Shown here: piece after piece, positions 1 to 10,457 of the stretch
Numbering within the stretch: position 1 is the stretch's first letter
How the letters are laid out: every line of letters begins with the position of its first letter
Source: Pristionchus mayeri
Taxonomy: Eukaryota; Nematoda; Chromadorea; Rhabditida; Neodiplogasteridae
DNA: 64,000 nt
Assembly (NCBI GenBank): GCA_036245805.1
Contig: BTRK01000001.1
Span: 17,615,087-17,679,086 of the forward strand
Reading direction: 5' to 3'
Made by a program: the position numbers and the translations under genes
Notes under the pieces: generated by a model
Told to the model about the DNA's origin: nothing
The model's input: the letters and a program-made list of their open reading frames with translations, nothing else
The model's database searches: none

Positions 1-2632
1 AAGTGGGTAAATGCCCTTCGTAACACCATCGAGGGAAGGAGATCACTCATGGCCAAGCTAAGTGATACCAGAAAGCCCTTCCTCTGTGCCTCTCACTTCG
101 ACTCTTCCCAATACGTGCACTCTCTCTCGACAATCCTTCTTGGATCTGATGCTGTCCCCTTCAATGCTGTGAGTAGAACAAACAGTTTAGGAAAAAAAAG
201 AACTTTATTACTATCAAGTGCAGTAATACAACAAGCCTTTAGGAGACGAGTGGTATCATGTCTACCGTACCCCTCTCACCTACTCTTTCCCTCCTACCTT
301 GACCCCTCCTCCCTCCTCTTCCATCTTCGTCCTTCCTCCTCCTTCCAGTCGCCCGCTCCCTCTGATGGACCGCCGTCCCCCTCCGTGCTACGAGTGCTGC
401 TGCAGACCTGAACAGGTGTGTATTCATTAATCTGTAATTGTACACAATTATTTATTTCAGAAGCCAGACCTTAAGAGAGATCCTAATTGGACTCCCCCGC
501 ACTCTCTCCCTCCCACTACTCTAAGCCTCCCTGCTGCGGAATATCTCGTAGTATCGAGAGATGCGCTCGTTTCACTTCTCGATAAGTGCAAGCAATGCGT
601 AGAGGGAGCGAATCACCTGTCCTTCCACATGGAAGGCCTGGCCGTGCAGTGCAGCACGCGGTGCAATAAGTGCGGGTTCACTGACACTTGGTCAGGAAGC
701 CCCCTGCTGAAGACAGCCAATGAGGGAAACAAGGAGAGATTGGCTAAGATCAATGTCGATGTTGTGACTGGTGCAATCATCACAGCAGTAGGAGGAACTA
801 TGAGTTCTGATATATTCATCATAAATGAAATAAGAAAAGGGGGGCTTGAATGAACTGAGGAACTGACAACTGGTGAAGCAGTTGGCATTCATTTCAGAAG
901 CTGCGGCAGATATTCCTAATGTCTGGAATCTCTCCGATCTCCTCAACCACCTTCCATCGCTTGAAAAAGCACTATGTCAGACCAGCCGTTGATGAGCTCT
1001 TTTGGAGAACACAGGGTGCCCTAATCGATTCAATCAGGGAGAGGATTGCAAAGGTCGGAATAGAACAACCATTCGAGTAGAAAAGTGGTGTATTGAAGGG
1101 GGAGAAGATTCATCTATGTGGGGACGGCAGTTTCGATTCTCGAGGATACTCGGCTGCCTATTGCCGATATTTCATTCTAAATGCTGAGACTGGAGAGGTG
1201 CTCCACTATATCATCATGCACAAGACGGACACAGGTTCATCAAGCACGATGGAAGTTAGTTGGGATAAGAATGCTAGTTTTAAAAAAAGAACAAAAAAAG
1301 GTGGCTGCACTAGAGCAAGGATTGAATGAGCTCGCCCTTGTGATCAGCGGAATAGATGGGATCGCTAGCCTTGTAACCGATCGGCACCTAGCGGCCACCA
1401 AGATGATGCATGATAAATTCCCGGGGATCAAGCAAATGTATGACCCCTGGCATTTCTTCCGCAACATAACCCTCGCCTTGGTAAAGGTGAATGCTGGAGG
1501 GATGCAAAATCGAGGTCCCCTTTTTTTTGCAGATCTGCAAAGCGAAATATATGACACCTGCCAGGATTTGGGTTAAGCCCATAATCAATAGATGTTATGA
1601 TGCCGTGCTTTCTGCCCAAGGGAATGGAGAACTAGCCTCTGAGAAATTCCGAGCCATCCTGTGCTGTATTTCTGGGCAGCATCATTTTGACCAAGTATCA
1701 TACGAATTCAAATAATAAATCAAAGGAAACATTGTAGGACCCATCCTTCAAATTGTTGAAGGAGTGCCCTCATGATCCTCCCAAGAATCCGAGAATTTAT
1801 CTTCCAAAGGGAGGAGAACCCTACAAGAGACTGGAGAGCCAGGTGCTCTCCCCCCTCAGCACAATTTCCTATACGAGTAGAATTAAAGGTTTTCACGATA
1901 AAGAGCAGTGAGGATATCAAAAGTGTCAGTGCGAACCTCGACACGTCTCCATGTGAAAACATTAATGCCCTCGCATGGGGATTCGCGCCCAAAGATCTAT
2001 ACTTCATCAGGTAGTCTCATTAGTACCAGCATCATTAATACGCTCTACTGAAAAGATCGGGCCACGAGCTTCGTACTCGTCTCACTGTTCTCCACTGGAA
2101 CCACCTCAAAGCCACTGCAATGGATGGATCGAGGCCGGTGGTATGAACATTCTCTCCCTAATCTACTCTAGTGGATTCTATTTCATGTGGGCAAGAAGTC
2201 CTATACCAACCCCACACACAAGAAGAAGGTGTGGAGGAAAGTGGGCAAGGCCGCCTCGCACACCTGGAGAAACGAAATAAAGCAGGGCACGTACAAGGTT
2301 AATAGCCCCGAACCTATGAGGAAAACCCAGTAATCCCTATTCCAGGTGCGCGAGAGGATGATTGAGACTCCAGATGCTACGGAGAGAAGGAGGAAGGCAG
2401 CACTCAAGCGACAAAGAGTGGGGCGCGGATGGGGACAATATTTAATTATTTGTTAAAGGAATTGTGGGATGTACTCGCCAGACCAAGCCGTCCTTCTGCC
2501 GCTGATCCAAATATCGATTCGTCGAGTGACGAAGAGGACGAGGAGGATGGCCTCCTTCTCCCCGTCCTCTCTCCGCAGCAGCAACTGGAGTCGCTTCTCG
2601 AAACGGCCCTGGAACATCAACCGGATGAGTAG
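1..2632 (+). pseudogene. THAP/DDE DNA-transposon transposase, copy A (5' end cut by window)
   Basis: The window opens inside the C-terminal half of a THAP zinc-finger domain (KWVNALRNTIEGRR, then PFLCASHF with the last C..H pair). Downstream blocks read as a DDE transposase: CGDGSFDSRGYSAAYC near 1105-1160, VTDRHLAATK near 1373-1400, YDPWHFF near 1438, and a late block ending WGFAPKDLYFIR near 1975. The C-terminal tail is acidic (SSSDEEDEEDG near 2530). The CGDG, TDRH and DxWH motifs are those of THAP-containing transposases of the Kolobok-like group; that group name is from family knowledge. An in-frame stop before the CGDG block (about 1078), an extra base in the run near 1300 and frame changes elsewhere break the gene. 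Some breaks may be introns, but exons could not be joined cleanly. A near-identical copy lies on the minus strand at 24,480-31,030. Confidence 0.72.
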
Positions 2633-2805
2633 TAGTAGGACGCAACGAACAGAATCAATTAATAATTTTGTAGTAGATTGACACTGTTATATCACGTCCT
2701 ATTTATTTTCTGTAAACATTGTGATAATGTCTTCGTTAATAAATGATTTTCGGCTGTTTTTATAGTGAAATATAGCAATGAATATTGAGAAGCGAACATA
2801 CCTTG

Positions 2806-2934
2806 TTATCGGCCTATAGCGATCTCGTCGCAGATACGCTTGTTGGTGTGGAAGTCATGGGTCATCTTGGTGTACTACTTCTCGATGATGACCTTGGAGG
2901 CCTTCTTCACGGTCTTGATACGGACGCGTCCCAT
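2806..2934 (-). pseudogene. rps-17: Ribosomal protein eS17 first-exon fragment, arm A copy
   Basis: On the minus strand the reading starts MGRVR, continues [12 protein letters not shown] and later matches [14 protein letters not shown], the conserved N-terminus of small-subunit ribosomal protein eS17 (about 130 residues in full). Only about 41 codons remain. The exon lacks the segment normally between DEIAI and the NK before the splice donor, and the frame ends in TAA just before AAGGTATG. This copy also has a nonsense codon, TAG in place of TAC, after IIEK. Both repeat arms share the internal deletion, so it predates the duplication. The fragment lies directly beside the 3' side of the transposon. 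Confidence 0.8.
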
Positions 2935-3189
2935 GTTGAGTGCTCAATCTGATTAAAATATGTTGACAAGGGAAAATATTGAACAAAAAAAAACACGTAA
3001 TGAACAAGAAAGCAACCACTTGAACGCTCTTTAACGAGTAAAAAAGTAAAATAAGTAAACAACGGATTTCAACGACCAGTTAATAGGTTGCAAAAAATCA
3101 GATAGAATCGTGAACTGGCCTATTTTTAAAAATGTCAATAAATTAGCGGCTATTGTAAGCCTAATGTCACCAAATGGCATAGTATTTGG

Positions 3190-3857
3190 CATAGTATTTT
3201 TTTAAATACCGGGCATCATCGTCGAGATTCAGAAGGCCACAATAAGTCGACCCCCCTTGTCTGCCCTCTTTTTTTCTTCGATTGCAGACTGATAGAGTCG
3301 AGGAAATGGTGGGAGGAAGACCTTTTCCCGCCCTCCAATTGACTATTGAAGCTGCACTCAGTCATTAGATGAGCATCCGAAAGAATTCAAATAATGTTGG
3401 CACAGCTTTTATTTTCATAGAAACACTTCACAAAATTCAGGAAAACTAGTAGAGAGAGTTAATGACTAATTAAAGCTCTTCGAACGTTTTCTCTATTTTT
3501 GGAGAGAATTGCGAAGTGCGCACATGTCTCTTGATTGCATTTCAAATTGACGAACTTCGGAAAACTTCTCCTGTCCATTAACTCTAATGTTTTGAAGGCT
3601 ACAAAATTGCGCCCTCGTAAACTATTTCCCCGAACTCTATTTTGCTTGTATTATTATTAATTACAATACAATAACCACGCACAACTGCTTTGTTTATCTT
3701 ATATAATCGAATCGACCCCCCCCCCCTGGCAAAGATCCTACATACTATGCCATTACTGGCGTTCGCGACGCGTCGTTTATCTCCAGTTCATCGATACACA
3801 GATCTTTTTGAATAAGAATCTTATTCGCATCTTTGCTTTTTCAGTGTCATTTCAAGA
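3190..3857. other. Upstream segment shared with the second RING-RRM copy; no gene seen
   Basis: There is no convincing ORF. From about 3210 the sequence resembles 35,605-36,220 (for example GAGATTCAGAAGGC and TCGACCCC with CTGGCAAAGATCCTAC), the same order found upstream of the other RING-RRM copy. It is therefore part of an older segmental duplication and probably includes the promoter of that gene. Confidence 0.6.
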
Positions 3858-5005
3858 AATGCCAAATACTAATGATATCCGTCGCTCACTGTACGAAATC
3901 GAGCCCTTTCGTGAAATTTTCTTTGACAATGCTTCCCTTCCTATACGCTGGCTACGTCGATGTTCGAGTCAATGGAGAGTTCGAACCGAGAGAAAACATA
4001 GTAGGCATGACTGTGATAGGTAAGACAAGGTATATGTTTAGGTATATGAATTTATTACTATATTGGAAACAAAGTTATTTTTTATGAGTAATTTTAAGTG
4101 AATATTATTCTGATTATTCAATTAACATTTCTGATTAGTCAATTAACATTAGAATAGGCTGCTTTATTATAAAATATGTTGTTGCAAGTTTCAACGTTAA
4201 CGATCCCGATTTGCTACAGAATGAAGTGGCAGCTGTAGTTAATCGATATTTGAAGGCGACAAACCCTGAGGATGATGAGGCTAAGAGAAAGAAGGCGGAA
4301 AAGATCAGGCATCTAAGGGACGAGAATGACAGGCTGAGGTTAGATATTTCGTTGTCAAATATTTCAAACATTTATCTTCTCTTATCACACTATACGTCAT
4401 CAGGACTATTATTTCTTTGAGTGAGTGCCCTCCTCCCGTCTACTCTCGCTCCTGCGAAATTTGTCTGACCGCGCATCCGCGAGCTCGCGCCGTCCTCGTC
4501 GGGTGCGGACACACGCTCTGCATGGCGTGCGCGATGGAGATGGAGGTATACGGTAGAGACTATCATGAACTGGCTTCAATAGCGGGAATATCTATCTAAA
4601 AGAAATTTGGATTGCACACAACTATTTGAAGTCTATTGCAGAAATCGGGCCTCATACAGTGTCCTTTCTGTCGCACGCTCTCGAATTACATAGAGCTGAG
4701 GGAGGACAAAGTATCAGGTTGGTCATAAAGTTTTGTCCGATTTTAACCAATGTGCATTCTCCCTTCGTTCGTTTTTGCCGAATCAACTTAGTTCTTTTAG
4801 TGATAGATAGGGGCGTCTATACTCTCTTTAGCGCACACTATCATAAATCTGTCAGACCTAAGAAACGAATACAGTAATAATTTATCATGTGTGACAGCAC
4901 AGAGTTATAGAATGATTGCTACGGGAAATAAGGACATGATATTACGGTGCCATGACTTGATGACAAAGGGAAAAATGGCAATAAATAAGTTTAAAAGAGA
5001 GTTAA

Positions 5006-8000
5006 TTAGCAGTAATGAGAGTAAGCAATATTATGGATTGATTTTACTCTAAGTGAGAACAATTCACTATTTCTAGAGATGACAATATTATGAGGGATAC
5101 AGTTCCACAAGGGAACTGCTCTATTGGTGAGAAAGGAATGGTAAAAAGTGGAAGTGGAACGGCGTTTACGTAATTGAAAAAGATTTGGGCGTCTAGGTCG
5201 AGGGGGTACTAGGTATAGGAATTCGGGACAGCCTATATCAACATCTGCATGAATCACTTTATATATAAACACTAGGTCAATAATAGTACGTCGGTATTCT
5301 AGCGGTTCTAATTGAAAATAACGCAGACGGTCAGGATAAGGTTTACAGGCGATGCCACATTTAAGAAGTACGGATTTGGTGAACCTGCGCTGAACACACT
5401 CGATGCTACGAGATAAGTCTATACTCTGAGGGGAGTTCGGAGCAACATTCGAGTATAGGGCGGACGTAAGTAACAAAGAGACGAGAATACAGTTGAGGAT
5501 TTTTGGAGACAAAGGATCGCAGGATGTATGAGCAACGAGAACGGGCCTTTGAGATCTTACTAGATATGTGTGCGCTGAACTCAAGTTTATTAGAGTATGT
5601 GACTCCTAGATCGGTGAACTGGGATACGGTAGGGAGAGAAGTGCCATTAAGAGTGAAGATAGAGGGGGGATGTGATCTTCCAATTATCATTGTTTCGGTC
5701 TTAGTGAGGGATACGGTAAGGCCCCAGTCAGATGACCACTTATATAGAATCTCAAGAAAGGATTATAGAGAGGCAGGATCAGAGTAAGACCAGAGTTTAA
5801 CATCATCTGCGTAAAGAATACAGTGTACATTAGGAGGAAGTAAGGAGGGCAGGTCACTGATGTAAAGGGAGAAAAGAAGGGGTCCTAAAACAGAGCCTTG
5901 GGGAACTCCTGAGAGGGCAGGGAAAGAAGGAGAGGAAGAGGCATTGATGGAGACAGATTGTGATCTACCGAATAAGAAAGAGCGAATCCAGGACAGGAGG
6001 GAACCACAAATGCCTAGAAGTGAACATTTGTGATTGAGTAAGTCGATTGGGATAGAGTCAAAGGCGCGAGAGAAATCGATAAGTACAACAGAAATGTAGT
6101 GGCCATCGTTAAGTGCAGAGTGCCATTGAGAGAATGAGTTAAGAAGTGCAGATGTACATGATCTCCGCGGCCGGAAACCATGTTGGTAAGGGGAGATGAG
6201 ATTGTGCTCGGAAAGGTAATTCCAGAGAGTCTCGCCTACGATTCTCTCCATAACTTTGGACGACGAACAGGTAAGTGAGATAGGTCGATAAGAGGTGGCA
6301 GCATTTTTTGCTCCTTTGCGCTTATAGATTGTCTTGACTTTAGCAGTCTTCCAAATGGAGGGAGAGGTGCCATGAAGTAAGAATCTATTGAAGAGGATGG
6401 AGAGAGGGATGCAAATGTGTGGGGCGGTACGCTTTAGAAAGACATAGGGAATGTTATCGGGAGAGGATGATGTGCGAGGGGGGAGGCGAGAGAGGAACTT
6501 GGCTATTAAGAGAGGGGAGATGTCAACGTAATTAATAGAGGCGGGGGAAGAGAGAGTACATGTGGAAGGGATGGCTAGGGAGGAACGATTGTAAGAAACA
6601 GAAAAATGGCGTGCTAATTCACATGCCTTAGATAAGTCAGATACGCAGAGAGAACCGTCGGGAGAGACTAATGAGGGGATAGTATCGGATAAATCTTTGA
6701 TTCGCGTACTTGCATAAGAGAAGAAAGATTTGAGGTTGTTTGATTTTGCCAGACGGTATTCCCTACTCCTAGCCGTGTGTTTGATCGATTGTTTAAGTGA
6801 GCGACATGCAGAAAAGTAATCATTAAAGGATCGCCTCCTATACGATTTCCTACATTTACGAATAAGGCGAATAGAGCGGGAGGAAAAACGTATGCGCTTC
6901 CGATTGAACGATCAATCAATCAATCAATCAATTTATCATGTCAGGCAATAGGTGCTCAGATGAGGATGGGGAGGTACTCTTCATAAGTTGCATTCCACCA
7001 GTGTTTGCCAATAGCTCGGGTCAAATCATCTCTCCATCGTACATGTGGCTTCCCAGGGGGGCGCTTCCTATTGTATGGCGTCCACACCGTAGTGGCACGG
7101 CTCCACTGCTCTAGTCCCATTCTCCTGACCTTGAGGGCCCAGCGCGCTTTCCTTTTCAGTCCTTCCTCGATCCAACCCCTCAGCTTCGTGATCCCGCGCA
7201 CGCGTTCATTCCTCCAGCGATCTTTCAGCGTGACTCCCAACATCTTCCTCTCCATCTTTCTTTGGGTAACACTCAGCCGCTCTTTCTCACTCGCCCTCAG
7301 CGCCCAAACTTCGCTTCCGTAGAGTACGGTAGAAGTCACGCAGCTCTCGAAGACTCTTCTCCTGGTCTTGATGGGTAGAAGGCGGGAGGACAGCAGATGG
7401 GAGAGCTTGCTCCAGGCGAACCACCCTAGTCGAATCCTGTGTTCGATCTCGTCAGAGTGATCAAGTGGGAGACTGATCTTCCCTCCGAGATAGGTGGCTG
7501 ATTCAACGAAATCGAACTGTAGATTATTGATAATGATTGGATTTCGGGTTGTTGTACAGGAAGTGAGTAGGTTGGTCTTATTTGAATTCACCTCGAGACC
7601 AACTCTACTGCAAGCGTCCATCAGCTTTTTCAGCATTCTCTCCATTTCCGGGCGAGACTTCGCAACAAGGGCTACGTCATCGGCATATTCCAAGTGGCAA
7701 AAATTCCTGCCATCAATTCGAATCCCGTCGTTCTCCCAGTCGATGTCATTCATGGCTGAGCGAAGCACTGCATTGAAGAGACGAGGGGAGAGGGTATCCC
7801 CTTGCCTGGTATCCCCTCTTCACACAGTGACTGGTACGAGTTCCTCGTTTACTCTGATGAGTGTAGAGGAAGACTCGTAGATGCGGCGCAGCAGGTGGAC
7901 GAGGGTAGGATGGGCTCCGAACGAGTAGAGGGCTTGCCAACATGCACTCCATTCCACGCAATCGAATGCTTTCTTGAAGTCGACGAATGCGACATAGACC

Positions 8001-9445
8001 GGGATACCGTATTCCGAGGTTCGTTCTGCGACCTGATTGATGGAATGCAGGTTGTCGAGGGTGCTATACCCGCTCCGGAAACCGGTTTGGGTTGACGACT
8101 CAGTCTCTTCGAGCACTGCCTCGAGTCTTTTCAGAATCACCTTAGTCATGGTTTTCAGGGTTACGGTGAGCAAGGAGATTGGGCGGAAGTTTCCGACGTT
8201 GGTGGGATCTCCTTTCTTGTGCAGAAGAGTAACCACTGCTTCGGTCAAATCGCGTGGGACGGCTTCATCTTCTACCAGATAGTTGAGGAGATCAGCGATG
8301 ATGGGGGCGAGGTGGTGTCGCGAGTGGAATAGCATATCAGGGAGAATGTCATCCGACGCGGGGGAGTGACCACACTTGAGTAGAGACATCGCTTCGCTGA
8401 CCTCATCGGGTAGGAAATTGAACGAGCGGAGGGGAACGTATTTTTCAATGATAGAGTGAATAATTGTAAGGAAATTAGAGTAGAGTGTGTCAGGATCAGA
8501 GGAAGAGGAAAGTAGAGAAGTCCAGTCGATGGAATCAATCTGTGAGCAGATTGAATTCCAATCGACCTGACTGTAATCTCTACGAGGAGGGGGAATGGCG
8601 GGAGGAAGGGAGATAGGAAGAGAAAACCGAACAATAGAGTGGTCGAACGACGGAAGCGGGGGTTCAACGAAACAGTCATCAACGAGATGGATATTAGAGG
8701 TGAAAACTAGATCGAGAATATTTAGATTGCGAGTGGGCGAGGAAACTATTTGGTGGAGTGGGAGAGATCGGGAGAAAGAGAGAAGTGCGTTGGAATGAGG
8801 ACTGGTAGATGAGAGGGAAAGGGAGGGCCAATCGATTTCCTTGCAGTTAAAGTCACCTACTACGGCAATAGGGGAGAGATGAGAACAGTTCAAATCATAG
8901 ATATACTCAAGGCACTCGTTAAAAGACTCAATACAGCACGAAGGACTGCGATAGACACAAATAATGATCAGTGAAATGGAGGGTGTGAGGGTGACCTGAC
9001 AAGATACTAGCTGGCAGTAAACTGAAAAGGATCGGGATGAAATAATTGAGGAGGGGAGCGAACTATCAATAAGAATGGCGACTCCTCCACCTAGTATGGA
9101 TGGGTCTCGGTCAGATCTGTACACTACGTATCGGTCAAAGGAGAGCATTGCGTCAGTTAAGGTCAGGGGAGAAGCCCACGTTTCGGTAAGGTTCAGGATG
9201 GAGATGTTTGAGGACAGGGCGTATTGTTCTAATGTGTGTATCTTAGACAGCGCAGAACGACAATTAATTAACGAGCATTTAATAGAGCGAGAATGACTAT
9301 TGGAATCAGAAGAGACAAGGCTGTTTGGGGGAGGGAAAGAGACGGGGAGATGAGTGAGAGATAGGGGGATGGGAAGAGCTAGGGGGAGGCGAGGGATTAC
9401 GCTGGGGTGAGGAGAGTGCAGAGAAAGAGAGGGAAGGACTGAACT
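5006..9445 (-). pseudogene. CR1-like ORF2 (endonuclease-reverse transcriptase), split by an RTE insertion
   Basis: The endonuclease part (about 9445-8426) has the LTETWASPLTLTD start, VVYRSDRDPSILGGGVAILI and VVGDFNCKEIDWPSL motifs. It stops at the RTE insertion (8425), and the same protein resumes at 6902 with RKRIRFSSRSIRLIRKCRK. RT motifs follow: SYRPISLTCSSSKVMERIV (about 6240-6290), GVPQGSVLGPLLFSLYISDL (about 5850-5915) and the catalytic YADD (about 5800). The C-terminal region is in shifted frames at 5690-5406 and 5584-5006. The protein would nick target DNA and prime reverse transcription there. It is inactive because of the insertion and the frameshifts. Confidence 0.78.
6912..8416 (-). 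mobile_element. RTE-type non-LTR retrotransposon, 5'-truncated, inside the CR1-like element
   Basis: ATTGAACGA occurs at 6903-6911 and 8417-8425 as a 9-bp target-site duplication. On the minus strand the element begins inside the RT domain (LPDEVSEAMSLLKCG), so it is 5'-truncated. It ends in a short tandem tail of ATTG units next to the left duplication, as RTE elements do. It keeps GNFRPISLL, AFVDFKKAFD, RQGDTLSPRLFNAVL and YADDVALVAKS, the RTE style of RT motifs. An in-frame TGA at 7820-7822 interrupts the RT just before RQGDTLSP. Confidence 0.88.
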
Positions 9446-9467
9446 GAGAGACCCCTAGAGGAATGAC

Positions 9468-10457
9468 CTAGCTGGCTTTGAGCGTGTGACCATTATGGAG
9501 AGAGGGGGAAACGACAGTGACGATAGACGAGGAGGAATCGTCGAGGGAAGGGGGAGGAGAGAGGGTGTGAGGGGCTTTGGGAGCCGGCTCACCGGGCATT
9601 CCACCAGACGACGGACGAGCACGTCGACGAGAGCCGGAGGCCGAGATTGAGGCACTTCCACGACCACGATGGCTTTGTCTGGCACGAGAACGAGAAGAAC
9701 CCTGACCTCTATCTGAGAACAGGGGATTGAGAGGGAAGGGGAGGGGGAAGTGGGAGAGAGATGAGAGAAAGGAAGGTGCACTCTCTCTGGATGAGGCTGC
9801 TCTCTTATCAATCTCGGCCTTCATACCTTCAGGGAGATCTCGACACTCTCGCAGCTGGACAATCTCGAGATTCCTTACCACGAATCTTATCTGACCAGAT
9901 TCCAGATTTCTCTCGTATGCCTCTCTCTTCAGCTTTCGCTCGAGAGAGAGCTGGTCCAACGTGTAGTCCGGTCGGATGTACGAACGGGTGGAGCCAGTAA
10001 GGCGACCACATTTGACGCGGATCGCCTCGGTCAGGAACAGCGTTCGACTGGCTGCACTATCTAGCTGGATCTTGATGATCCTTGGATGAGTACTGCCATC
10101 TCTCCTTACCTGAGGATGGCGGAAGAACGTTACCTTCTCCTCATCGAGCAGCTTGTTCAGCTGGGGATTGTTGATCTAGTTGAAGATTCTCAGCAGGAGC
10201 TACTTGTCCTTCCTTACCGTATCCTCTTCGTTGTCTCCCTCGGGGACGTTCACGAGAACCACCCGAGTGGCCTTACTATCAAGCGTGTCCTTCTGGGAGA
10301 GGCCAGAGGCAACAGCGGCCTTGACATCGAGAGAGGAGGGAGTCGCAATGGGCGACTTGAGGAGATGGGTCACGAGCAGACGGACAAGCTCGGTCAGGTT
10401 ATCGATCGATTTCTGCTGCTGCGTGAACAGCTTGCGCAGTTCTGGATCGACGGCCAT
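9468..10457 (-). pseudogene. CR1-like retrotransposon ORF1 (nucleic-acid-binding protein)
   Basis: A minus-strand frame starts MAVDPELRKLFTQQQKSI, then a segment ATRVVLVNVPEGDNEEDT typical of the RRM-like fold in non-LTR ORF1 proteins. It breaks at about 10,200, and the homologous reading resumes in another frame with LDQLSLERKLKREAYERNLE (about 9900-9960). The C-terminus is rich in Ser, Arg and Pro. ORF1 products of this type bind element RNA and act as chaperones during retrotransposition; that role is from family knowledge. At least one frameshift is present. It lies 5' of the endonuclease/RT frame, as expected for ORF1. Confidence 0.65.

Larger units (their letters stand above)
1..3187. 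repeat. Arm A of a large inverted repeat
   Basis: From the first base to about 3187 the sequence is a near-identical reverse complement of 23,936 to about 30,002, apart from a retrotransposon that interrupts the other arm. It carries the transposase 3' two thirds and a ribosomal-protein S17 fragment. Homology stops where CCAAATGGCATAGTATTT (about 3171-3188) pairs with AAATACTATGCCATTTGG at 23,936. The left end is outside the window. The spacer is about 20.7 kb. Confidence 0.85.

Noticed and set aside
239..445. ORF rich in Arg and Gly near the start of arm A
   Set aside because: It arises from a low-complexity CT-rich stretch in the transposase linker or an intron.
7005..7880. Plus-strand ORFs of 105-128 codons across the RTE region
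   Set aside because: They are antisense shadows of the RTE reverse transcriptase.
7820..9148. A 442-codon ORF read as one chimeric retrotransposon protein
   Set aside because: The 9-bp target duplication at 6903 and 8417 shows it is two elements joined by insertion.
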